Source: Mytilisepta virgata
Taxonomy: Eukaryota > Mollusca > Bivalvia > Mytilida > Mytilidae
Direction: 5' to 3'
NCBI GenBank assembly: GCA_028015205.1
Contig: CM051516.1
Coordinates: forward strand, 52,828,230 to 52,892,229
Length of the DNA stretch: 64,000 nt
A program made the position numbers and the translations under genes. Positions 42,009 through 54,890 of this stretch are shown here, in pieces (within the stretch, counting starts at the first letter, position 1; each line of letters begins with the position of its first letter). The notes under the pieces were generated by a model. The model saw nothing but the letters and a program-made list of their open reading frames with translations, was not told the DNA's origin and made no database searches.

Positions 42009-44085
42009 CTGTTAAGTTAGCTCTAGTTGTTTTTGAATGATGTTTTAATTAAAGTTCATTATTTAAGATTTTATGAGAATTTAAAAAAAAACGAAGTTAT
42101 AACCTTTGAGCAGGTTTGAATTTTACCTAGTTTTATAATGTAAGAATTGTGGTGAAATTCAGCTTAACATTGTATGTAATGTAGTTGAAAAACTATTTAA
42201 AGTGTTATAAACAGTATACCTGAATGTTTTTTATATTCAAAAGAATCACCTCTATTTATATTAATATTAATATATGATTTATGTGACTGAAAAAATTATT
42301 TAAAAAAAAAGATTTGAATTTTATCATATGTTTACTCATTTTGAGGTTGAACATGATTTACATGAAGTAAAGTTATCATTTACAATAGCAATTACAAATT
42401 GTTCTAAACACCAATAGTTATAATAATATAATACAAACAAATATTTTCTGTTTTTTTTTCTCTTGTTTTAATTAGAATTATATGAGCATATTAATTTTTA
42501 AGAATTTGTACCAGCAAAATTTTATCAAAAGTAAATTTTTAATATAACTATACATTTTGATATAAATTTACAAAGTATTTAAAAGGAAACAATGCTTGAA
42601 TTTTATATAATGAATAAAGATCAGGGCAAAAGTTCATATTTAAGAATTCAGCTGCTAAGACTTACTGATAATAATAAGGACTGCATAGATGTCTTGTAAT
42701 TATAACATGTGTGACTATTAATATTTAATGAAAGAAGAGTATTGTGTTCTTTTTATCATGTACAGTAAAGCTTCTGAAAACCGGTCCCTCTATAAACAGG
42801 TTCTATTTGTATATCTGTCGGATTTTTATGTCCCTGCTAATTTGTATTAAAATGTACATTAGTCTTGGGAAACCATTCCCCTCTTCAAACCGGACATGAG
42901 TCAATATTTCTGTATTTCTTTAGTTGGAATCTATGAAATTTTCCCCCAATAAACTGGCCGCACCAATTATAAATACACCTTAGGTACAGGTAACAGTTAT
43001 GTGAATATCAAGGTTTTCCGGTCAATTAGACACCTGGCCACTGTCTCTGTTCAGCTTTAAACATATTCATCAGTATTGTTTTAGAAACATATTTTTTATC
43101 ATTCAGTGATACCAGTAATTAATTTACTAAATACATGTGTAAGTTAATAATATTGATGTTTTTGTTGTTATATTTTGTGTGTTTTTATGTTTTATGTATA
43201 AACAGTATTGTATTATGTGCCAAACTTTTTATATATATAAGGAGTACATGTAAGCTGCTTCTGGAAAATCAAATGACTACAAGGAGACCAATATTACAAA
43301 CTAACTTTCACCAATTCCCTTTTATCATCTAATTTTGTGAATGCTTTACAAGGGAAAATATCAGAAGGTCATATACATGTATTTATGTTATGTGTGAGAA
43401 GTTGAGATATTGATGTTTTCTCACTTTTTAGACAAGGCAGTTCCTATTTTATCGACAGATTACCTGTAAAAAAAGTCCCAAATAATTATTTAAAGTAATA
43501 TATACATGAAATAATTAGTAATTCATTGTGATACACTGTATGGTCACCTTAACTTTTGGTTCTAACATATGATAAATAAATGTTATATGTAAATTAAAAT
43601 TTGGATTTAAGAATTTATTTGATTGGATCAAAAATTGTGGTTATCCTTCAACAAACCAATATATCTTGTCATTGTTTCACTGGGAGAGGAATTTTGTTCT
43701 CCTTCCTTTGAGTACATTGAAATTTTTAATAGTTTTTTATACATAATATAATAATTATCAGATGTTCTTTTATTGTGTTTTCACTGGAAATAAATTCAGT
43801 GATGTTATACACAAATATACACGGGTCACAGTTTGTATGTTATCATTGAGCTTATTCATTTATGAAAACCACCACAAATTTGTAAGTCCTCAAAATATGT
43901 GTTTACATAAATTTATATTAATATTTTATAATTGAGTACAATCTTTTTTATAGTCCCAATAGTGTCTTTTTTGTTTTTTAATTCCTTTAAATTTTTAAAA
44001 TTGTACAAAACATGTACTTAAATGGGAAGTACTGGTAGATGTCATATCTGACAATTTTTTTTTTTATAATATTGTAAATTATGTG
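42009..44085 (+). other. 3' UTR/flank of hydrolase gene 1
   Basis: AT-rich. The first canonical AATAAA is at 42613-42618, with further ones near 43574 and 43788. A pogo-like fragment sits at 42761-43050. Nothing else is recognisable. Confidence 0.5.
42761..43050. mobile_element. Possible pogo/Tigger-type MITE fragment
   Basis: TA followed by CAGTAAAGCTTCTGAAAACC and GGTCCCTC resembles pogo/Tigger inverted ends (CAGT...AAACCGG). AAACCGGACATGAG (42888-42901) and TTTTCCGGTCAATTAG (43014-43029) are related words. A clean right end is not seen, so the copy is truncated or rearranged. Confidence 0.4.
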
Positions 44086-44091
44086 TCAGTT

Positions 44092-47000
44092 TTTGTCTCG
44101 CCTGCGACGAAAGTCGCTGGAAGCGAGACATAGGTATAGCAATCCGGCGGCGACGGCGACGGCGACGGCGTTAACTTTTTGTAAAACCTTAATAACTTTT
44201 AAAGTATAATACTTACAATGTTCATCTTTGGTCCACAGGTGCATGAAGTGATGACCTTTTCAGCAGCACATTTTTAGATGACCTTGACCTTTTTTTCATG
44301 GTTCAATACCCACATAAACATTGCGACATAGTTTTACATTCAAATCCTTTTCTCAGAAACTATAATACCTAGAGTTATTATATTTGGTCTACAGTGAGAT
44401 CTATATGGGTACATGCCAGTCTGACACCTGTCATTTGTCCTTGACCTCAATTGCACGGTTCAGTGAACTTCGAAAATCTGCGACATAGTTTTACATTCAA
44501 GTCCCTTTCTTAGTAACTGTAATGTTTAGAGTCATCATATTTGGTATATAGTAAGATCTATATGGGTACATGGGAGTCTGACACCTGTCATGTGTCCTTG
44601 ACCTCAATTTCACAGCTCAGTGACTTTGTCAATTTTTTCTTCTAAAGTCCATTTTTCTGCAACTACAATGAATAGACTCATCATACATGGCTTATAGCAA
44701 GATCTGTATGGGTACATGCCAGTCTGACACCTTTCATGTGCCCTTGACCTCAATTTCATGGTTCAGTGACTTTGTCAATTTTTTCCTCAAAAGTTTATAT
44801 TTCAGCAAGTGCAATGACTAGATTCATCAGATATGGTCTATAGCTAGATCTATATGGGTACATGCCAGTCTGACACCTGTCATGTGTCCTTGACCTCAAT
44901 TTCATGGTTCAGTGACTTTGTCAATTTTTTTCTTTAAAGTCTATTTTACAGCAACTACAATGAATAGACTCATCATACATGGCTTATAGCAAGATCTGTA
45001 TGGGTACATGCCAGTCTGACACCTTTCATGTGCCCTTGACCTCAATTTCATGGTTCAGTGACTTTGTCAATTTTTTTCTTTTACAGTCCATTTTTCAGCA
45101 ACTGCAATATCTAGACTCGCCATATATATAAGAACTTGCCCACCTCATATTTTCAGATTGATCACTAATGTTTTAATTAGGGGATAGACAAACAGGAAGG
45201 GGGGGGGGAGAAGTATAACTTTGTGTATAAAGTTCCATCTAGTTTTTTCTCTTCGAATGGCATACCTAAGATAATTGATACAAAACTTACATGATTATGT
45301 ATATAATCTATTTGAGAAAAAGTATTTTGTTGATCATAAAACCAAAGATCTTGTTTATTAAATTTCACACATAAATAATTTCACAACCCTCAATAGCCCC
45401 TGGCAAAATTGTGAGAACTACTAAAACATATCAAAACTATTGATCTATTGATTCATGACTTTGTAAATAAGTCTGTAATGTAATGTTAATTTTTGTGTGG
45501 ATGTCCTTTCAATAAGAATATTTGGATTGATATAAATATAAAAAGGATAAGTATATATTTAAACTTTGTTTCAAAATTGTTATATTTGTTGACACAAAAT
45601 TTTATATAAATATGGGTGGTTCTGAAATTTAAAATTAGCATACAAAAAAGCCATTGATTTATCACTTGAATGCCGGTTCTCGAAGAATTGACATAAAATG
45701 AGCGATGGTGCGCGCAGTATGGTGCAATCATCAAAATTTTGAGACAATTTATTTATCTTTTGGTGGTTTGCACGAAATACTTAAAATGCACAGTTTGATG
45801 ATCCATAGAAAAATTATTGATTGATTAGTTATTGTTATCCCCTCGCCCAACTGAGTTGTGGAGGGTATATAGTATCTCGCCCGTCCGAGTGTCTGTCTGT
45901 CAGTCCGTCCGTCCGTCCGTCCAAGTGTCTGTCCGTTTGTCCCACCTCAGGTTAAAGTTTGCATTATCTAAGATACTACATGTGCTACATCAATCATCTT
46001 TGGTCAGTAGATCCGTCTTGGAGAGTGATGCTGCTTCAAATGATAATTGGATCACTCTGCCCTACATTTTCTGCTTGAATGACTCAGGTTAAAGTTTGTG
46101 TAAAGGTTCATATCTAAAATACTACATGTGGTACATCAATCATCTTTGGTCAGTAGATGCGTCTTGGAGAGTGATGCTGCTTCAGATGATAATTTGGTCA
46201 CTCTGACCTACATTTTCTGCTTGAATGACTCAGGTTAAAGTTTGTGTTAAAGTTAATATTTAAGAAACTACATGTGGTACATCAATCATCTTTGGTCAGC
46301 AGATGCGTCTTGGAGAGTGATGCTGCTTCAGATGATAATTGGGTCACTCTGACCTACATTTTACACTTGACTTACTTTGGTTAAAGTTAACATTTTCATA
46401 TCTGAGATACCACTTCTTACACTTCAATGATCTAAGTAATAGTACCATTGAGATTCATACAGCTTTAGATGATATTCGGGTTATTCTGACCATACTTGAA
46501 CAACGGACGAGGGGATTAGCTGTCATTTGCGACTGCTCCCATTTCTGGTTTAACGTCCAGCGAGCAGTATTTCAGCCATATTCAAGACGAGAATATGTTA
46601 TAATCAAATCAAAATTTGAAGGATGAAAAGGTGACTGTCCCACTGGATGCCACTGGAAAAGGAGAGATGTGGGTAGGGGCGAGAAATTTTTTGAATACTA
46701 TATGCAATAGGTCTACTATATTTGGTGTATGGAAGGATTGTAAGGTGTACATGTCCAACTGGCAGGTGTCATCTGACCTTGACCTCATTTTCATGGTTCA
46801 GTGGTTATAGTTAAGTTTTTGTGTTTTGGCCTGTTTTTCGAATACTATATGCAATAGGTCTACTATATTTGGTGTATGGAAGGATTGTAAGGTGTACATG
46901 TCCAACTGGCAGGTGTCATCTGACCTTGACCTCATTTTCATGGTTCAGTGGTGTGTTTTGGCCTGTTTTTCGAACACTGTATGCAATAGGTCTACTATAT

Positions 47001-47184
47001 TGGTGTATGGAAGGATTGTAAGGTGTACATGTCCAACTGGCAGGTGTCATCTGACCTTGACCTCATTTTCATGGTTCAGTGGTTATAGTTAAGTTTTTGT
47101 GTTTTGGCCTGTTTTTCGAATACTGTATGCAATATGTCTGATAGCATTTACTTTCATTAGAAATACACGACAGGCGAGACATTT
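44092..47184. mobile_element. Non-autonomous element with TGTCTCGCCTG inverted ends and internal arrays
   Basis: The left end TTTTTGTCTCGCCTGCGACG (44090-44109) is mirrored by CGACAGGCGAGACATTTTTG (47166-47185). A GCGACG tract follows at 44150-44170. Two internal arrays are present. One (44.4-45.1 kb) has units of about 136-157 bases carrying GGGTACATGCCAGTCTGACA. The other (46.68-47.13 kb) has three units of 131-147 bases carrying AATACTATATGCAATAGGTC. Another element (45835-46518) is nested inside. No transposase. Confidence 0.75.
45835..46518. mobile_element. Nested element with CCCCTCG/CGAGGGG ends and 146-bp units
   Basis: The ends TTATCCCCTCG (45835-45845) and CGAGGGGATTA (46508-46518) are inverted repeats, 10 of 11 matching. 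After a GTCCGTCC tract at 45896-45923 come three units, with CATCAATCATCTTTGGTCAG at 45988, 46134 and 46280, an exact 146-base period. It lies wholly within the TGTCTCGCCTG element, so it inserted later. Confidence 0.78.
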
Positions 47185-50100
47185 TTGTGTGTCAACTCTT
47201 GTTATGATTAGTGCAAGAAAAAATATTATCTTGATGTTTCAGCTAGCACCCTATAAAAATTTACAGTTTGTAAGCAGACAAGATTTTAACAAAAATTCTG
47301 GAAAATGTCTGACATTCAAATATGTAAGGTAGTCACAAAAACAGATTCATTTGTGTTAGCTGAAAAGTAGGTATTTTTTTCTTGGCCTTTGTACATCTGT
47401 TGTTGTGTATACGGAATTGAAATCCTGTTTCTTTTTTTATTTAGTTTAAGAGATAATTTGTCAATCTTTATTGATATTTACATATAATACTTATGTAACT
47501 TATTGTAGTTACCATATATCTTAGCTATTAGCAAGTTTAATGTAAAGAAATTAAATCTTCAAAGAGCAGGCTTTACAATTATTCTTTTTGGGGGTTTGGA
47601 AGGAAATGAGATACGTGCAACTCCAGTCGTTTACATTATAGAAGTTTGTGCATTTGAAACTGTTTAAACAATGAAATAAAAATAATTTAAATGTTATTGG
47701 CAGAAAATACAATATCTTCAATGTTTCAACCAATGAATTGCTTTGATTTACTGTTTTGAAAATTTTACACACAATGCCATATATTGTGAATTGGTGATTT
47801 GTTTTTTTCACCCAATATTTTATCAGATATTATTAGGAGCTTGATAATGAAATAGTGTCATTTTCCTGTATGTTTTGATTAGACAATAAAATATTGTTTT
47901 GTGTAATGATTTCTGTTTATTCACCTGACAAATATTGAAACCAAAATTATTCACCTTAGGTATATCTGTATATGTTATATAATAAGAAATCTGATGCACT
48001 GCTTGGACAGACTGTATATTCCTATATGCAATATTTCACAAAAATTGATGATTTTTCATCAACTCCTTATTTTGTTAAAAACTCAATAGAATCTAAATTC
48101 TGATAACATGCACACATATAGCATTAGCAGGTTGTAACATTGAAAGATCGGGGCTTATAATTTCTAAGATTATATGAGTTGAGTGGACAAGTCAAGTACC
48201 ACAGACATGAACAATTTCATGAAAATAGATTGAGTTCATTAACCTGTGATTTCTCAAAAACTTGAAAAAAATAAAAATCCTGATAGTATTCACACCTTTA
48301 CTATATTTATTAGTAATCTGAAAAAACAGATTTCTAGCTGAAAATCTGTAAGACTAACCATACACCTTACATTGGGATATGAGGCAGACGGAAAGGGTAT
48401 TAAAAACTATTCCGCACTTTAGTTTATTGTGCAGGAAAACATATACAGTTATTTATTGCTTCATCATTGATCTTCATTTGAATTTGAGTTATGCCCCACC
48501 CCACCAAACATGCACACACACACACTAGATAAAGATAATATTTTAAGTCATTATCAAAAACTTCAATGTATTATGTATGACCCTGAAGCAAGCTTTTACC
48601 CTGTTAATGTAGGTCCACTCAGCATTCTGGTTTTATCTCTAGATATAATGGTATGACAGAATTAATGCAAAGGAAAACCTGAATGCAAAATGGGCCTACA
48701 TTTTTTTATTGTTATAATAGATCCTATTGTTCTGCACTAAAGTAATGAGAGACATGAAGTTTGACCAAATGCCTCAGGACTAAAACCCATCATATGGTCA
48801 AAACATATTGTATAAAGAAGAAATGGACCTTACCTTGAGTAGAAAAACAGTGGTAATTTTGTGCTTTTCTAAAATGCCAGACCTAATAATCATCCGGGGA
48901 AAATTATCATTTCCGTTTTATTTAGTTCCAATTGTTCTAGGTAATGCTGTTGTCCTTTTGATTAATAGGTAATTTATCCTTAGAATGGAAAGAATATATG
49001 GTGTAAATCTTTTATTAATAGATCTGAAAATCTCTTCCGAAATTTGCCAGTTTTAAACATTACACGTGAAAGTGATGAAAAAAGTAGGTGTTATAGTCGA
49101 GTGGAACCTATTGGGTTATTTCTTGTACCCCTGGAACAAACGTTTCAAAAATTCACACTTTCACGCTATACACAAATTTAAAACCGTAGAAGTTGTTCAA
49201 TTATAATGCCTTTATGGCCTTTATGTAAAACCGTAATGGTTTATTGAATGATAACCTCAGTTTTTATCCAATCAAGACAGCCTCAAGTACAATAAATCGT
49301 GAATTTTACTTTCTAATCAATAAACAATGAAGACAAATTATTTAAAATTGAACGAATAAAAAACTTAAACATGCAGAAAAAAAACAAGTAAATAACGCCA
49401 GTTCAAAGAAGCAGATACCATATAGAAATAAATTTCCGGCTTTATGTAAAATGTGAACAAAAGGGTAATGCACTAAAATTAATAGTGACAGCAAAAAGTA
49501 CTCCCAGAACAAGAAAGAATTTTGTTATTATTGTCTGTTTTATTTACATTTTAAATATAGTGATAAATAACTGTACGTGAGGGGTATGGGCATTCGACAA
49601 TACAATGTGAAGGGCAGCTAGGTGTTGGCCTTGGATGAAACTGTGGAGAAGGCGTTATTGAGTTGCAAAACTTGTGCCTGATCCTTTTATCTTTTGAACA
49701 ATAAAATATGTTTTAACTAAACCCGGGTGAATGTACACGAGAAGTTTTTTTTTAAATGTTATACAAGAACAAAGTGAATAGCGCTATTATTGCTCTTAAC
49801 ATTCTTGGAAGTATAGCTAGTTCTTCAACCATGAGCCAAAAAGCTCATAGCATACGGCATCTGATCAAGCGCTCATGTAGGGGTATCATAGACTGCGTTT
49901 GGCGGTACTACTACTTACCCATTATCACTATATTTGTCTTTTTTCTTTACGTGTAGCTGTTTATCAATAAATCATGAAAAATATGAAACTGTTCATGGCC
50001 AGGGAGATGAAAAGCGTTTTCTCTACAAAAAAACATATATCACATTAATGCGAAGTCGACCACGGGGCATAATCAAGATTTGATAAACGGAACTTCAGAG

Positions 50101-50587
50101 AAATTACATTGGCAAAACTGGTGGGTTCCAACAAAAATTCAATGAAGATTTATGAGTTTTAGTACAATCGAAATATTATCTCAAGGACTCCACAGCTACA
50201 ATATGCAAAAAGCGGGGAGTATAGCCAAGGGAATAAACCCCTTGCCGGGCTGAGTAGGCGATATAGATTTGGGTATTTTATAAAACAAAAACGTGTACAA
50301 CGTGTAATGTAAATCCTGGCTTAAAAAAATCGAAACTACGATAACATTATCGGCGAAACGAGATATGTAACCTTAGCCTCTCTTTTTAAAAGAAGTCGGA
50401 ACTGACCATATGGAAATAACAACCATTAACTTTAGAGTAAGTACTAACATGAACTAAGTAACTTATGTACAGTACAATGTGTACAGTATTAAAAATCATG
50501 CAGCAAAACATCCAGACATCGGTCTATAAAGGTTTCTGAAAATCTTTCTCTCCGTCCATCTCTTATCACAGGGCCAGTGTCAGCCTC

Positions 50588-50616
50588 GGGGGGGGGGGGG
50601 GGGGGGGGGGGAGGGG
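50588..50616 (+). repeat. Poly-G run
   Basis: About 24 consecutive G, then A and four G. Length in assemblies is unreliable. It could form a G-quadruplex. Confidence 0.9.
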
Positions 50617-51926
50617 TCGGTGAACTCGAAACCCCTACACGAAATTATCTAGGTTACCGGAAAATATGCTGGAAACCTAAAATTACAGCATAATCCAAAA
50701 ATAATAAAAGGCAGTTATCATGATGAGAAATATTTTTACATTTTACCTTGTATAAAGTCAACCTGATTTCTCCTCAGAGCTTTATAGAAATCTGCAGAAA
50801 TTTTTAAAATCCTAACTGGAATTCTCCAGAATGTCAAAAAGTTCCAACCCGAAATCTCTGCCGGTTTTGTAAAATCATGACCCGAATTTGCCGCACGTCT
50901 CGTATCTAAGCGGGCAGGTGACAGTTTTCACAATAAAATTTTCTACAAAATCATCATGTATTAATTTGAATTTTTTTTTATAATACCTTGTGAGTGTATA
51001 AAATATAAATAGTTATTAATTTTAAATAAACTTTAAGACAAAGTTTTATATCATATCTTTCCTAAACAGTTAATAGAATGAATATTTTTAAAGGCATGGT
51101 TTTTTTTTTAATTTGACGGCAGAAATTTTTAAAAGTTCTGATTTTTAAACCAATTCCTAGCCTCATTGCATACTTCCTGCTAAATAGCTGAGAATACCAT
51201 GCTCAAAATCCATTATTTTGATGCATACCAATTAAAAATAAAGGGCATAGGGACTGCTCCTAACTATCAAAATTTGGCATGTTTTTTGTTGTTGAAAAAA
51301 AAGCTGTCCATTTGTCCCACCAAAACAAACTTTCACGTAGAGCTAGCTTCATATTTTCTCGCCGTGCACAAAGTTAAAGACCTACATGATATTTATAAAA
51401 ATTTTAATAAGTTATTTTTTGGTGTCTTCTGTTCAGAATTAAATACCTTTTCAATTATCATTATGCAGAAAATTTATAGACCTGACTAATTCTTTTAGTT
51501 AAGTAATTACACCTACGAAACTGTCACCTGCCACCTAAATATCAGCACCCTCCCCGAGGTGTAAGGGTAATTTCTAATTTGACCGTTAATAAGTTTTTTT
51601 TATTATAACATAAACTGGGAGTGATAAAAGTACCTAAATCATGTAAATTGTATACTTAACCAGATTTATGAGCTTAGCAAGTGGGTTAATTTTTGATAGA
51701 CACTAATCCAAAATTAGCTTCCTAATAAAAAAACTTAACTACATTTTATATAAAAGTGTATTTCCACCAAAACACGTAGTAATGTTCGTATTTTATAGTC
51801 CGTTGCCATGTTTGGTCTGGATAATATTTACGACACATTAGAGTTGTCTCCCTTCGAAAGCAATGAAACACCAGTAATGTCTATTAAAAAGACTATATGG
51901 TATCCCAAATCTAAGGAGGCCGAATC

Positions 51927-52020
51927 ACTTTTGTAAAAAATTAATAATGTATTTATAAGTAACATATCGAAAGCACTCTTGTAAAAAATTAATAATGTAT
52001 TTATAAGTAACATATCGAAT
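51927..52020. repeat. 48-bp direct duplication
   Basis: GTAAAAAATTAATAATGTAT begins at 51933 and again at 51981, each followed by TTATAAGTAACATATCGAA. Two nearly identical copies indicate a recent slippage duplication. Confidence 0.9.
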
Positions 52021-52139
52021 TCGAAAGCACTTGGCTGAGTACTTGACACAGGGTTTAGAAAAAATATATCCAAATACTTTTTTATTGCAGTTGGCATTTG
52101 TTTTATACAAAAAAATTGCAGCCAATGTTTTTTGTTATG

Positions 52140-52530
52140 CTGTTACTTATTGCCCCTAATAGGGCTCATCACTTGGTTAATAAACTTTATATTATCTTAT
52201 TTATAAGATAGAATTATTTTGTGTGCTCATTCGTTGTCAAGTTTTTGTGCTGGTTACTCATATCAATACTTGTATACTCCAAGAATGAGATTAAGGCTGA
52301 AATACATTTTCTGTTTAATTGTAACAGCAATTATAAACTGGTACTCATCATATACAAGACCTGTGCTAATTTTGGGACACTAGATCAAAAGGCAAAACTT
52401 CATTGCTTGCTAAATACTGAAAATACTGAGGTCTTATATATTATTTATATTTGTTTGTTTATCCTGTTTAATCATAGTAAAAATTGCCCCTAGCTGGGCC
52501 CTTGATTGGAAAATAAATGCACATGTATAT
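52140..52530 (+). mobile_element. Decayed LINE tails (two adjacent 3' ends)
   Basis: The ORF at 52221-52493 contains KAEIHFLFNCNSNYKL and LNTENTEVLYIIYICLF, resembling the Cys-containing C-terminus of non-LTR polymerases (E-HFLF-C). It is followed by TTGCCCCTAGCTGGGCCCTT. A related end, TTGCCCCTAATAGGGCTC, stands just before it at 52148-52165. So one 5'-truncated copy seems to have landed next to the end of another. No catalytic domain. Confidence 0.5.
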
Positions 52531-52689
52531 GCTTGTGTGACTCAAAATTTGTACCTAGTAAGTAAAAAATTGGCTTATTCTGGAGCACATTTGTACATTG
52601 AATAAAATAACTGTATCAGATGACTTTTCTCTGTACAATCTATACTAAACTGCTACAGTTAGTTGCAAACATAACCTCTCACCAAGTTA

Positions 52690-52860
52690 ACTTAGGGCAG
52701 TTCCAGCTCCAAGCTTAATTGGCAAGGTTTTGCAAATTTTCCTACTGAAGGTCATTGGTTCTCCCCGGGTACTCTGGCTTCCTCCACCAATTAAAACTGG
52801 CCACCGCAAAATAGCCAAATGTGCTGAAAACGGCAAAAAACCCCAACTAAACAAACAAAT
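52690..52860 (+). mobile_element. 5'-truncated V-SINE, same family as 19.5 kb
   Basis: The segment GTTCTCCCCGGGTACTCTGG, CTTCCTCCACCAATTAAAAC, TGGCCACCGCAAAATAGCC and GCTGAAAACGGC matches the central and 3' part of the 19487-19759 SINE, and ends CTAAACAAACAAAT. The tRNA-derived head is missing, and no clear target duplication is seen. Confidence 0.82.
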
Positions 52861-54150
52861 ATACAATTTCTGTGTTACAGATACTTTCAACATACTTTTT
52901 CTTTACATGTATTTTACAATAATCCATTGTTATGTTGAAGTTGGGGTAAATAATTTTATAAATAGAGGGAAAAAGTACTCACAAATTTATGTCATAACAT
53001 CAACCACAATTTCTTAACTTTCATGGAAAAATTAGTTTTTGAAAATCTCAAATTTTTCTTTACTCAAAAAATTTTAAAATTGTAATCAACACAAAGTAAC
53101 TTTTAACATTATTTCAGAACTGAATTACCTCTAGTCATCATTGAGTCTTTAATTCATTTGAACAAAGAAGTTTATTTATATATATAAAATAAAAATGAAT
53201 TAAACAGATTTAAACAAATTTAATTAATTTTTTCGTACATGGAAGATTGGAAAGATAGTAACAACCAAATCATGTTTGGTATAACTACAGTGTATAATTA
53301 CACTTCTGATTTCAAGTTGTCTACGATGAATAAATTTGAATTAATTTTATGAAATTAATCAATTTTTACTTATTTATTCCTTTTCTTTTAAGAGGTAATT
53401 TCAACTGACATTGATCTTCAATATAAATGAAAGAAATGAATTAAGTAGGTGCCATTTTTAATCTGTATTAAGACCACTTGTTGTCTATTGTCAAAGCATG
53501 GTGGTCATTTGAAGTTTGTCATTGTTTGTTTTTGAAATTAAAAAGGTGCCTTTTATGAATATTGATGATCAATTCATTAAAAACAAACAAAGCAACAATT
53601 CTGCAAGTATAAAATTTCAATAAAACCTGCACTGTGCATTAGACATTGGTCAGTCTGTTGGAAGTCAGTGGTACCGATAAAAACAAAAAACCTAATTTTT
53701 TGTCTGTTTTTCAAATTTCCTCACAATAGGTGTTTTTGTGAAAAAAATTAGAAAAATTCTGGTACTTTTCAGAGTTTTGAGTTTTAAATTTTCAGTAAAT
53801 GCAGATATTTATAGAAACATCTTGCACCATGCTTAAGTATACTTTGGTTGCAGCACTGCTGAATTATTTTAATATTGAATGTATACACATGTGAACTCAA
53901 GTGTAAATCCAGCATAATGTAAAAACATTTGAACATACACAATGTAAGTTGAAGCTTTCTATGGCTTTCACACCACATTACAGACACATTGCGTCCTTAT
54001 AATATGAAAGAAAAGATATGATTGATAAGATAGTATGAAGTATGTCGTTTGTTTTTTTTTTAATGTATGAACAATTGTCAAACATGCAATTATCCAGTGT
54101 GTATTTTCAATCATTGGAACTTCATATATATTATTTCATATATTTATTCA

Positions 54151-54235
54151 GATTATCCAACTATAGGGCCAGAAGCGAACAGTTAGATTAACAAAGAACA
54201 TGGAATAGGATACTCTTAGTTCTACAGTACAAGAC
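54151..54235 (+). promoter_or_regulatory. 5' leader of hydrolase gene 2 with a two-codon upstream ORF
   Basis: A possible acceptor TTTATTCAG ends at 54152. ATGGAATAG at 54200-54208 is a start-one codon-stop ORF, in frame with and 36 bases before the main ATG. It corresponds to ATGGGATAA in gene 1. Confidence 0.4.
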
Positions 54236-54491
54236 ATGAAAATCCCTTTAAAGACCATGAAAATCCCTTTTTTAAAGACAATTAAGAAAAACAGAAATGT
54301 TTATTTACTCTTGGTTGTCTGCCTGTTGATAGTTTTCAGCAAACAGTATGCCAATACAGTAGTGGAGTTTTTCAGGTATCATTTGGATCTTTACCCAGGT
54401 GGCAAGCTTGTTTTACTTCCCGACGAGATCGCTGCATCTCGACAAGCATACTGCTTAGATGGTTCACCACCAGGATATTATATCAGACATG
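54236..54491 (+). CDS. Hydrolase gene 2, exon 1
   Basis: Codes residues 1-85 plus one base. Lys-rich N-tail, TM segment, then YHLDLYPGGKLVLLPDEIAA and SRQAYCLDGSPPGYYIRH. An in-frame TAG lies at 54206-54208, so this ATG is the first usable one after the mini-ORF. Confidence 0.85.
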
Positions 54492-54814
54492 GTAATCTTA
54501 ATTCATTTATATAATTTTTTTTTCAATTATCCATCTTATTTTTACAGACATTAGTGTAAATTTTATAGTTTTATAAGGTGGCTACTGGTCTCTAAACAAA
54601 TTTAATGCTTTATATTAATTTTTCAAAATAGAATATTTCAAAATATGAAAGAATTATATAATTATAATCAGATAACTGCTTTACTTTTTGTAACATTATA
54701 TTAAAATTCATTAAATGTACATTTGACATAATGTATTAAAATTATGTTGAGGAAGTCTCATTAACATTGTTAAATAATTTACATATTTGATAATGTGTAT
54801 ACATACAATTTTAG
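54492..54814 (+). other. Hydrolase gene 2, intron 1
   Basis: 323 bases, AT-rich, without repeats. The equivalent intron of gene 1 is 2.4 kb because of repeat E1. Confidence 0.8.
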
Positions 54815-54890
54815 GTGGAGAATCCAAAAAATGGTTTATATACTTGTCTGGTGGTCGTTTTTGTAAATCTCTCGAAGAATGCTACAGTAG
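54815..54890 (+). CDS. Hydrolase gene 2, exon 2
   Basis: Codes residues 86-110 plus two bases: GGESKKWFIYLSGGRFC, then KSLEECYSR. Two codons shorter than in gene 1. Acceptor TTTTAG, donor GTAG|GTACGT. Confidence 0.85.

Larger units (their letters stand above)
47185..54150. other. Intergenic region between the two hydrolase genes
   Basis: AT-rich with no convincing host gene. It contains a long G run at 50588, a 48-bp duplication at 51.93 kb, a LINE tail at 52.2 kb and a truncated V-SINE at 52.69 kb. The stretch 47.2-50.5 kb shows nothing recognisable. Confidence 0.7.

Noticed and set aside
46616..47092. ORFs repeating a TCPTGRCHLTLTSFSWF-like peptide
   Set aside because: By-products of tandem units in the TGTCTCGCCTG element.
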